Shown: one piece after another, positions 7,672 to 14,815 of the stretch
Layout: every line of letters begins with the position of its first letter
Position numbering within the stretch: position 1 is the first letter of the stretch
Notes under the pieces: model-generated
Told to the model about the DNA's origin: nothing
What the model saw: only the letters and a program-made list of their open reading frames with translations
Database searches by the model: none
Translations under genes and position numbers: made by a program
NCBI GenBank assembly: GCA_017959485.1
Contig: JAGDAM010000056.1
Coordinates: 1-22,832 of the forward strand
Origin: Clostridia bacterium
GTDB taxonomy: Bacteria; Bacillota_A; Clostridia; Oscillospirales; CAG-272
Length of the DNA stretch: 22,832 nt
Reading direction: 5' to 3'

Positions 7672-8583
7672 TTGACTCTTGTTATACTTGCGGCCGGTAT
7701 GGGATCGAGATACGGCGGTCTGAAGCAGATAGACCCGATCGGCCCGTGCGGCGAGTTTATTATCGATTATTCGTGTCACGACGCGATACTCGCGGGCTTT
7801 GACCGGATAGTTTTTATTATAAAAAAGGAAAACGAGAAGATATTCCGCGAGACGGTCGGTTCCCGCGTCGAAAAGCATATACGCGTCGAATACGTTTTCC
7901 AGGATCCGGCATTTCTTCCGGAGGGATTTTCGGTTCCGGAAGGAAGAATCAAACCCTGGGGGACCGCGCACGCGATCCTCTGCGCCGAGCCCGTGCTTGA
8001 CGACTGTTTTGCCACGGTCAACGCGGACGATTTTTACGGCAAACGCTCTTTTGAAATCGTCGCGGATTTCCTCAAAAAGGTGGATCCCTCGGCTGTTCCC
8101 GCCGGATGCTGCATGGCCGCATACCGGCTTGACAACACTCTCACCGACAAAGGCAGCGTTTCGCGCGGCGTCTGCGCGACGGGCCCCGACGGAGAACTTC
8201 TGTCGATAACCGAAAGGACGGCCATATTCAAAAGGCCGGACGGAGCCGAATACGAGGAGGCCGGCAACCGGTATTTCCTCCCCGGCGACACTTCGGTGTC
8301 TATGAATTTCTTCGGCGTTTCTCCGGCTGTTTTTCCCTTTGCCAGACGCGCTTTTGAGGATTTCCTCCGCGGAATGCCGAATCCTTTGAAGAGCGAGTTT
8401 TATCTTCCCTCGGTGCTGTCCGCCGCGATGGAGTCCGGACTCGCCGGGATAAAGCTTCTTAAGACTCCCGAACGCTGGTTCGGCGTAACCTATTCGTCAG
8501 ACCGTGAACCGGTTAAGCAGGGAATAAGAGCGCTGGTAAACGAGGGCGTATACAAAGAAGACCTTTGGAGCGATATCGGATGA
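7672..8583 (+). CDS. Sugar-phosphate nucleotidyltransferase (NTP_transferase family)
   Basis: 303 residues starting at TTG 7672, chosen because GGAGG (7661-7665) sits 6 nt upstream and the protein then opens directly with the nucleotide-binding loop LAAGMGSRYGGLKQ. Further family motifs are PWGTAHAILCAE (about 103-114) and the metal-binding NADDFYG (about 122-128). Such enzymes join an NTP and a sugar-1-phosphate to give an NDP-sugar. The next gene, overlapping by 4 nt, is a NahK-like sugar 1-kinase, so the likely substrates are GlcNAc-1-P, GalNAc-1-P or Gal-1-P with UTP. It may fill the role of the uridylyltransferase LnpC of the bifidobacterial lnp pathway, but belongs to a different family. 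Substrate is inferred from context. Confidence 0.85.
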   Translation: MTLVILAAGMGSRYGGLKQIDPIGPCGEFIIDYSCHDAILAGFDRIVFIIKKENEKIFRETVGSRVEKHIRVEYVFQDPAFLPEGFSVPEGRIKPWGTAHAILCAEPVLDDCFATVNADDFYGKRSFEIVADFLKKVDPSAVPAGCCMAAYRLDNTLTDKGSVSRGVCATGPDGELLSITERTAIFKRPDGAEYEEAGNRYFLPGDTSVSMNFFGVSPAVFPFARRAFEDFLRGMPNPLKSEFYLPSVLSAAMESGLAGIKLLKTPERWFGVTYSSDREPVKQGIRALVNEGVYKEDLWSDIG

Positions 8584-9677
8584 AAGATATCAGGCATGTT
8601 GCGGAAAGCTTTGACCTTCCGGGAAAGATCGTCTCGGTCGACGAGTGCCGGACGGGGCATATCAATTCAACCTTTTTCATAAAGTGTGAAGACGGTTCAA
8701 AATACGTTCTTCAGAAGATAAATACCGGGATTTTCAAAGATCCGGACGGGCTTATGAGGAATATTTTCGGCGTAACCGGATTCATTCGCGGCAAGCTGAA
8801 GGCCTCCGGACTCGACCCCGACCGCGGCACGCTCAGATTTATTCCGCTGAAGGACGGAAAACTTTTCTTCCGGGATTCGGACGGGGAAGCTTACAGAGTA
8901 TACCGTTTCGTCGATCACGTCGTTTCGCTTCAGTCGGCGGACACCCCGGATATACTGAAGTCTGTCGGAGTGGCTTTCGGCGGCTTTGCCATGATGCTTG
9001 CGGACTACGACGTTTCGACTCTTTGCGAGACAATCCCGCGCTTTCACGACACCGAATCGAGATACAGTGATTTTCTCGCGACGCTCGAGGCCGATCCGGC
9101 CGGGCGAGCTTCGGAAATACCGTATGAAATCGGTTTCGTACAGTCGCGCCGCGAACTCTGCTCGTATATCGTTTCCGGCATTCGGGAGGGGAAGTTCCCG
9201 CTCAGAGTTACGCATAACGATACGAAACTCAACAATATTCTGCTCGACGAAAAAACTCTCCGTCCCGTCTGCGTTATCGATCTGGATACCGTTATGCCGG
9301 GTTCGGTTCTATACGATTTCGGAGACGCGGTAAGATTCGCCGCGTCGACCGCCGCGGAGGATTCGGACGATTACCCGAACGTGCGGCTTGACACCGAAAA
9401 ATTTACCGCTCTCGCCGAGGGTTTCATCGAAGGATTTGCCGGTACTCTGACTCTTCCGGAACTCAAAGCTCTTCCGATGGGAGCTCTTGTAATTACCTTT
9501 GAGACCGGCATGCGTTTCCTGAAGGATTATCTGGACGGCGACGTCTATTTCAGGACCGACTATCCCGGACACAATCTCGTACGCGCGAGAAATCAGTTTG
9601 CACTCGCACGGGACGTCGAGTCTCGGCTTTCCGAACTTGACTCGATCGTCGACCGGCTTATATCCGAAAGAGGTTAA
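8580..9677 (+). CDS. nahK: N-acetylhexosamine 1-kinase-like protein (APH family)
   Basis: 365 residues from the ATG at 8580, which overlaps the previous stop (ATGA) and has GGAG (8567-8570) 9 nt upstream. The kinase core is seen in THNDTKLNNILLDEK (about 215-229, catalytic Asp and Asn) and VIDLDTVMPGSVLYDFGDAVRF (metal-binding Asp), which match NahK/LnpB. The N-terminal SFDLPGKIVSVDECRTGHINSTF and YVLQKIN form the ATP site. NahK makes GlcNAc/GalNAc-1-phosphate from the free sugars released from host mucin or milk glycans. The adjoining nucleotidyltransferase and galE support this. No GH112 phosphorylase gene is in the window. It could be a kinase for a related hexosamine. Confidence 0.85.
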   Translation: MKDIRHVAESFDLPGKIVSVDECRTGHINSTFFIKCEDGSKYVLQKINTGIFKDPDGLMRNIFGVTGFIRGKLKASGLDPDRGTLRFIPLKDGKLFFRDSDGEAYRVYRFVDHVVSLQSADTPDILKSVGVAFGGFAMMLADYDVSTLCETIPRFHDTESRYSDFLATLEADPAGRASEIPYEIGFVQSRRELCSYIVSGIREGKFPLRVTHNDTKLNNILLDEKTLRPVCVIDLDTVMPGSVLYDFGDAVRFAASTAAEDSDDYPNVRLDTEKFTALAEGFIEGFAGTLTLPELKALPMGALVITFETGMRFLKDYLDGDVYFRTDYPGHNLVRARNQFALARDVESRLSELDSIVDRLISERG

Positions 9678-9681
9678 AGAA

Positions 9682-10707
9682 ATGGCAGTTTTAGTTACCG
9701 GAGGAGCCGGCTTCATCGGGTCTCACACCTGTGTCGAACTTCTGGGGGCGGGTTATGAGATCGTCGTTGTCGACAATCTTTCCAACAGCAGTCCGATAGC
9801 TCTCGAGAGGGTCGAACGGCTTACCGGGAAGAAGTTCGCGTTTTATCCTTTCGACCTGCGCGACGGGGAAAATCTCTCTCGCGTTTTCAAAGAAAACAAA
9901 ATCGACGCGGTCATTCATTTCGCCGGCCTTAAATCGGTCGTCGAATCGGTTGCCGATCCGATTTCATATTACGGAAACAATATTGGCTCGACAGTTTCGC
10001 TCTGCCGTGTCATGGCCGAATTCGGAGTCGGCAAGATTGTATTCTCGTCTTCCGCCACGGTATACGGCCCTCCGAGGCATCTTCCGATCAGGGAGGACGA
10101 TCCGGTCGGACCCACTACCAACCCCTACGGCGAGTCAAAACTGATGATCGAGCGTATCCTCGACGACACAAGAAAGGCGGGCGGCCTGTCGTCGCTCATC
10201 ATTCTGCGGTATTTCAATCCGATCGGAGCTCACGAGTCCGGAATGATCGGAGAAGACCCGCGAGGCATCCCGAACAACCTGCTTCCCTATATCACTCAGG
10301 TTTCGGTCGGGAAGCTGCCGTACCTGTCGGTATACGGAAACGATTACGATACTCCCGACGGAACCTGTATCCGCGACTATATCCACGTTGTCGACCTGGC
10401 GCGCGCTCATCTCGCCGCGCTGGACCGTCTGCCCGATTGCGAAGGAACCGAGTATTACAACGTCGGAACCGGGAAGGGAACTTCGGTATTTGAGATAATC
10501 CGCGCTTTCGAAAAGGCGTCGGGAATCGCGATACCCTTCCGCATAGCTCCCAGAAGAGACGGCGACGTCCCGGTTAACTATTCGGATCCCTCTTTGGCCG
10601 AAGAAAAACTCGGCTGGAAGGCGGAATACGATATCGACAGAATGTGCAGCGACGCCTATCGCTGGCAGAAGATGAATCCGCGCGGATACGAGGGAAAGAC
10701 CGAATGA
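9682..10707 (+). CDS. galE: UDP-glucose/UDP-N-acetylglucosamine 4-epimerase
   Basis: 341 residues. The start is the ATG at 9682, with AGAGG 8 nt before it, because the protein then opens MAVLVTGGAGFIGSHT, the NAD-binding Rossmann loop; an open upstream extension in the same frame overlaps nahK and has no family match. The catalytic residues fall at S124 (FSSSATVYG), Y149 and K153 (NPYGESK), the same positions as in E. coli GalE. DYIHVVDLARAH and the C-terminal GWKAEYDI are also typical. It interconverts UDP-Glc/UDP-Gal, or the N-acetylated pair if the pocket is large, feeding the products of the two preceding genes into sugar-nucleotide metabolism. The stop overlaps galM by ATGA. Confidence 0.96.
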   Translation: MAVLVTGGAGFIGSHTCVELLGAGYEIVVVDNLSNSSPIALERVERLTGKKFAFYPFDLRDGENLSRVFKENKIDAVIHFAGLKSVVESVADPISYYGNNIGSTVSLCRVMAEFGVGKIVFSSSATVYGPPRHLPIREDDPVGPTTNPYGESKLMIERILDDTRKAGGLSSLIILRYFNPIGAHESGMIGEDPRGIPNNLLPYITQVSVGKLPYLSVYGNDYDTPDGTCIRDYIHVVDLARAHLAALDRLPDCEGTEYYNVGTGKGTSVFEIIRAFEKASGIAIPFRIAPRRDGDVPVNYSDPSLAEEKLGWKAEYDIDRMCSDAYRWQKMNPRGYEGKTE

Positions 10708-11780
10708 TAAAGATCAGTTCTTTCGGCAGAATAAAAAAAACTCCCGGCCTCAGAGGCAAAACGGCGCACCTTTTTGAACTGTCGTCGCCCGAAAGCCGTT
10801 TGAAACTGACCGTCTCGGACTTCGGAGCAAGAGTAGTCGGCCTTTCGGCAGTTAACCCCGACGGCTCCGAGACGCCTCTGGCGGCATGCTACAGGACTCT
10901 TTACGACTGCGAGACGGCTCCCGGATATCTCGGAGCGACAGTCGGCAGATTCGCGAACCGGATTTCCGGCGCGGGTTTCGAACTCGGCGGAAAAAGGTAT
11001 GAACTTTTCGCGAACAACGGAGAGTGCAGCCTTCACGGCGGTCAGTACGGTTTCGACCGCAAACTCTGCGATTACGAAATCCGCGAAGACGCTGCGGAAA
11101 CCGACTCCGTCACCTTTTACGCGTTTTCCCGTAACGGAGACGAGGGCTATCCGGGCAATCTGGTTTTCACGGTCAGATATTCTCTCGAGGGTGACTCGGG
11201 TTTCAGAATAGATTATACCGCGCAGTGCGACCGCGATACCCCGCTCGGATTTACCAATCATACCTATTTTACTCTGGGAAACAAAGGCGGCTGCGAGGAC
11301 TTTCTGATGACCGCGGACGCCGACCGCTTCCTTCCGGTAGACAGCCGGCTTGTGCCTCTCGGCCACGCCGAGCCGGTCGCGGGCGGATGCTTCGATTTCA
11401 GGCGCGAAAAGCCGATTTCCGAATGCCTGAATTCCGGAGACGGGCAGATTTCGGCCGCCGGGGGAATAGATCACTGTTTTATATTCCCGGAAGGCGGAGG
11501 ATTTTGCGAGAGGGTTACGGTCCGTTCACCCGCGACGGGGATTGCCGTGACTATGTCGACCGACCGGCCGGCGGTGCAGATTTATACCGGTAATTTTATG
11601 GATGAAATTACCTCAGTTCTCTCCGACGGAGCGGTTCCGGTAAAGCGTCACGCGATTTGCCTTGAATCGGAGGGATATCCCGACGCGCCGAACAATCCCG
11701 GATTCCCGTCCTGCGTTCTCCGGGCGGGCGATACGTTCCGCTCCTCCACTTCATATGCTTTTTCATTTGATAATCGATAA
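10704..11780 (+). CDS. galM: Aldose 1-epimerase (galactose mutarotase)
   Basis: 358 residues from the ATG at 10704, overlapping the galE stop by 4 nt. The mutarotase motifs are GRFANRISGA (81-90), the substrate-binding CSLHGG with H111, the catalytic acid H186 in TNHTYF and the catalytic base E321 in CLESEGYPDAPN; these correspond to H96, H170 and E304 of the Lactococcus enzyme. It equilibrates alpha and beta anomers of galactose or glucose so the anomer-specific kinase can use them. The first 25 residues are a little longer than usual. Part of the sugar-salvage operon. Confidence 0.95.
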   Translation: MIKISSFGRIKKTPGLRGKTAHLFELSSPESRLKLTVSDFGARVVGLSAVNPDGSETPLAACYRTLYDCETAPGYLGATVGRFANRISGAGFELGGKRYELFANNGECSLHGGQYGFDRKLCDYEIREDAAETDSVTFYAFSRNGDEGYPGNLVFTVRYSLEGDSGFRIDYTAQCDRDTPLGFTNHTYFTLGNKGGCEDFLMTADADRFLPVDSRLVPLGHAEPVAGGCFDFRREKPISECLNSGDGQISAAGGIDHCFIFPEGGGFCERVTVRSPATGIAVTMSTDRPAVQIYTGNFMDEITSVLSDGAVPVKRHAICLESEGYPDAPNNPGFPSCVLRAGDTFRSSTSYAFSFDNR

Positions 11781-11803
11781 AAAACCGAAAGGACTATCCC
11801 GAA

Positions 11804-13144
11804 ATGCGGATCAAACTTGACGACAGATTTATTAAACCCTTCGCCGATCCTTCCCTGATTTCAAAACTTACGGAAGAGGCGCGCTCCGCCGCCGCTGCGG
11901 TCGCTTCGCGCACCGGAGCCGGTGCGGAAATGCTCGGCTGGTACTCGCTGCCCCGCGACTACGACAGGGAGGAATACGCGAGAATTCTCGCCGCGGCCGA
12001 AAAGATCAGAAAGACTTCGGAGATTTTTATAGTGATAGGCGTCGGCGGGTCTTATCTCGGTTCCCGCGCCGTTGTTGAATTCATCAAATCTCCGAGATAC
12101 AACAGTCGCAGGGACGGGACTCCCGAAATCTGGTTTTCCGGATGCAACCTCTCGGCTTCGGATATGGAGGAGCTAACGGCGCTTTGCGAAGGCAAGGATA
12201 TCTGCATTAACGTAATATCCAAGTCCGGAACGACTACCGAATCGGCTATCGCGTTCAGATTCTTCAGACAGTTGATCGAGAAGAAATACGGCGCTGACGG
12301 CGCGCGGGAGAGGATATTCGTCACGACCGACAAGTGCCGCGGCACGCTCAAGGCGTTTGCCGACGCCGCCGGATACGAGACCTTCGTGGTTCCCGACGGA
12401 GTAGGCGGAAGATATTCGGTTCTGACGGCCGTCGGTCTGCTTCCGATCGCGGTTGCCGGCATCGATACCGGCAGTCTTATCGCGGGAGCTGAAAAAGCCG
12501 TGTCTGATCTCACCGAAGGTCCCGCGGATATGTCCAACCCGGCAATCGCATACGCCGTATACCGCAACGCAATGCTCAGATCCGGAAAGGACGTCGAGAT
12601 TTTCGTCGGATACGAACCCTATGAAATAATGTTTTCCGAATGGTGGAAGCAGCTGTTCGGAGAGAGCGAAGGGAAGGACGGAAAGGGACTCTTCCCGGCT
12701 TCCGTCTGTTTCTCGACCGATCTGCATTCCCTCGGACAGTATATTCAACAGGGTCAGCGGACAATGTTCGAGACGGTGCTGTCAGTTGAGTCGGACGGGT
12801 GCGATATCGCGATTCCGGACGACAGCGCCAACATCGACGGACTGAATTTCATCTCGGGGATGAAGCTGTCGGACGTCAACCGCACCGCGATGAACGGTAC
12901 GCTTCTCGCACATTTTGACGGCGACGTTCCCGGAATCGTTCTCCGCATCGACGACCGGAGCGAGTATTCGCTCGGGTATATGATTTACTTCTTTGAGTAC
13001 GCCTGTGCCGTTTCGGGATACATGCTCGGGGTCAATCCGTTCGATCAGCCCGGTGTGGAATCCTATAAGAAGAACATGTTCGCGCTTCTCGGCAAGCCGG
13101 GTTATTCCGACATGACCGAAAAACTTCGCGCAAGACTTAAATAA
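11804..13144 (+). CDS. pgi: Glucose-6-phosphate isomerase
   Basis: 446 residues, the length of the short Bacillota form. The phosphate-binding loop is SKSGTTTE (139-146), followed by GVGGRYSVLTAVG (199-211), the catalytic stretch QLFGESEGKDGKGLF (283-297), LHSLGQYIQQGQ (H308) and the C-terminal DQPGVESYKKNMFALLGKPG. It interconverts glucose-6-P and fructose-6-P in glycolysis. An AAAGGA site precedes the ATG. It follows galM after 23 nt with no terminator, so it appears to belong to the same operon, linking salvaged hexoses to glycolysis. Confidence 0.97.
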   Translation: MRIKLDDRFIKPFADPSLISKLTEEARSAAAAVASRTGAGAEMLGWYSLPRDYDREEYARILAAAEKIRKTSEIFIVIGVGGSYLGSRAVVEFIKSPRYNSRRDGTPEIWFSGCNLSASDMEELTALCEGKDICINVISKSGTTTESAIAFRFFRQLIEKKYGADGARERIFVTTDKCRGTLKAFADAAGYETFVVPDGVGGRYSVLTAVGLLPIAVAGIDTGSLIAGAEKAVSDLTEGPADMSNPAIAYAVYRNAMLRSGKDVEIFVGYEPYEIMFSEWWKQLFGESEGKDGKGLFPASVCFSTDLHSLGQYIQQGQRTMFETVLSVESDGCDIAIPDDSANIDGLNFISGMKLSDVNRTAMNGTLLAHFDGDVPGIVLRIDDRSEYSLGYMIYFFEYACAVSGYMLGVNPFDQPGVESYKKNMFALLGKPGYSDMTEKLRARLK

Positions 13145-13160
13145 CGGGGAGGAACCGAAA

Positions 13161-13589
13161 ATGATCAAGCTCATCGTCGGAGTCAAGGGCTCCGGTAAGA
13201 CAAAACTGCTTATTAGCATGGTGAACGGCGCCGTCGAGGAAAGTCTGGGCAACGTCGTCTGTATCGAGAAGGGAATCAAACTCCGCTACGACGTCAACTA
13301 CCGCGCAAGACTGATTAACGTCGACGAGTATTTCGTCTTCGGCGCAAAGCAGCTGTTCGGCTTCGTCGCCGGCATCCTTGCCTCAAACAGCGACGTATCC
13401 GATCTTTATATAGATTCGGCTCTCCGCATCTGCGACAACGATATGGACGATTTCGAGCGCCTTGTGAACGATCTCGACGAACTTGCCGACAGATACAACG
13501 TCAATCTGGTTATGACCTCTTCGGTTCCCGCGGAAAAGCTTTCGGAAGGGCTCCGCAGATTCGTATTCACTCCCGGCGAGAATGTCTGA
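13161..13589 (+). CDS. Small P-loop ATP-binding protein of unknown function
   Basis: A 142-residue protein starting MIKLIVGVKGSGKTKLL with a Walker A motif (GVKGSGKT, 7-14). A hydrophobic strand ending DLYIDSALRI (about 81-90) could be Walker B. The rest is mixed alpha/beta with a conserved-looking YDVNYRARLINVDEYFVFGAKQLFGFVAG stretch. Similar small P-loop proteins are common near housekeeping genes in Clostridia, but I know no established function. GGGAGG lies shortly upstream of the ATG. The gene overlaps the following dehydrogenase start by 8 nt, so it is the sixth gene of the sugar operon. An ATPase or kinase-like role is possible; only nucleotide binding is supported. Confidence 0.85.
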   Translation: MIKLIVGVKGSGKTKLLISMVNGAVEESLGNVVCIEKGIKLRYDVNYRARLINVDEYFVFGAKQLFGFVAGILASNSDVSDLYIDSALRICDNDMDDFERLVNDLDELADRYNVNLVMTSSVPAEKLSEGLRRFVFTPGENV

Positions 13590-14640
13590 CGGCGCGTCCG
13601 GTCCGGTCGGCAGACTCCGGCTCGTTACCGCTTCGGACTGTTTTATCAGAGAGGAATACTACCGTTCCGCGCTGAAGGACAGCGCCGATTTCGAACAGGT
13701 CGGAAACGTTGAGTTCGGCCCGCCCGACAAAGCGGATATGAGACACCTCGCCTACGTTATCGAGCGGGGAGGTCCGGACGCCGTCAGCGCTCCCGAAGAA
13801 CTCTACCGTCTTGCTCCGCTTGCCGAAGCCGTTATGGTGCATCTCTGTCCCGTAACCGAACGTTTTATCGAATCGGCGCCTGATTTGAAACTGATTATGG
13901 TCAACCGCGGAGGCACCGAGAATATCGACCTTGTCGCCGCGGCACGCAGGGGTATTCCGGTTCTGTCGAACCCGGCTCACAACGCCAACGGAGTCGTGGA
14001 GCTCACCTGCGGACTGATTCTTTCCGAGACGAGAAACATAGCTCTCGCGGACAGACTCCTGCGATCCGGAATCTGGTGCGAATCTTTTCCGAATGCCGGG
14101 AACGAGTACGAGCTCCGGGGACTCCGGCTCGGTATTATCGGTTTCGGATCTATCGGCAGACGCGTCGCGGAGCTGATGCGCGCGTTCGGGATGAATATCT
14201 GTTTCTGCGACCCATACGTTCCGGCAGACGATCCCGACGCCTTGCGGCTCGGATGCGAAAAAGTATCCTTGGAACGGCTCTGCTCGGAATGCGACGTCAT
14301 CTCTCTGCACGCGAGAGCCGACGCAACGATCGTCGGCCGCCGCGAGTTTGAACTGATGAAGCGCACCGCATATTTCATCAATACGGCAAGACCTCATCTT
14401 GTCGATTACGACTCTCTCTACGACGTGCTTTCGACGCGGAGGATTACCGGAGCTGCGCTCGACGTCCATCCGGAAGAGCCGCCCGGATCTTCATACGCAT
14501 TTCTTTCTCTCGACAATCTGACACTGACGAACCATCGCGGCGGAGCCACCGTTAACTGCTATTCCGACACTCCCGCAGATATGTTCCGGGACGCGGCCCG
14601 TCTTCTGCACGGAGGTGTCCCGAGATACCGGGTTTGCTGA
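13582..14640 (+). CDS. D-2-hydroxyacid dehydrogenase (PGDH-like), NAD-dependent
   Basis: 352 residues of the D-isomer-specific 2-hydroxyacid dehydrogenase family. The NAD-binding loop is GFGSIG (187-192) with acidic D210 after the second strand, indicating NAD preference. The catalytic set is R270 (FINTARPHLVD), E299 (HPEEPP) and H318 (TNHRGGAT). The more usual TPHIGGAT is replaced by TNHRGGAT, so the substrate pocket may differ. The substrate is not readable: phosphoglycerate, glyoxylate or a sugar acid are all possible. The start overlaps the preceding stop (ATGTCTGA), and the ribosome site is weak (GGCGAG), fitting translational coupling. Last gene of the operon, followed by a strong terminator. 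Confidence 0.92.
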   Translation: MSDGASGPVGRLRLVTASDCFIREEYYRSALKDSADFEQVGNVEFGPPDKADMRHLAYVIERGGPDAVSAPEELYRLAPLAEAVMVHLCPVTERFIESAPDLKLIMVNRGGTENIDLVAAARRGIPVLSNPAHNANGVVELTCGLILSETRNIALADRLLRSGIWCESFPNAGNEYELRGLRLGIIGFGSIGRRVAELMRAFGMNICFCDPYVPADDPDALRLGCEKVSLERLCSECDVISLHARADATIVGRREFELMKRTAYFINTARPHLVDYDSLYDVLSTRRITGAALDVHPEEPPGSSYAFLSLDNLTLTNHRGGATVNCYSDTPADMFRDAARLLHGGVPRYRVC

Positions 14641-14672
14641 AGCCGGACGTTAATCATTCGCTATTATGAAAA

Positions 14673-14718
14673 ACCGGTGTAATCCCGTCCGAACGGGGTT
14701 ACGCCGGTATCTTTTTTT
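14673..14718 (+). terminator. Rho-independent terminator of the sugar operon
   Basis: A 16-bp stem (14673-14688 with 14693-14708, two G-U pairs) closes a 4-nt loop CCGA and is followed by seven Ts (14712-14718). It separates the operon from the TIR unit. Confidence 0.93.
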
Positions 14719-14751
14719 GCGATAATCTGCATTTTTTCATTAAATTATCTC

Positions 14752-14780
14752 TTGCTTGACGTTTCTTTTTATGATATAAT
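14752..14780 (+). promoter_or_regulatory. Promoter of the TIR gene unit
   Basis: TTGCTT (14752-14757), 17 nt, then an extended -10 TGA-TATAAT (TATAAT 14775-14780). Transcription should start near 14787, only a few bases before the ATG at 14792, which argues for the second ATG at 14816 as the true start of the TIR gene. A better -35 hexamer, TTGACG (14756-14761), is too close (13 nt). Confidence 0.7.
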
Positions 14781-14815
14781 AATTAATAATTATGTTTTGT
14801 GAAAGGGTGAGCTTT

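Noticed and set aside
9598..9681. N-terminal extension of GalE within the nahK 3' end
   Set aside because: GalE proteins start at the Rossmann strand; ATG 9682 has a ribosome site and places S124/Y149/K153 at canonical numbers.
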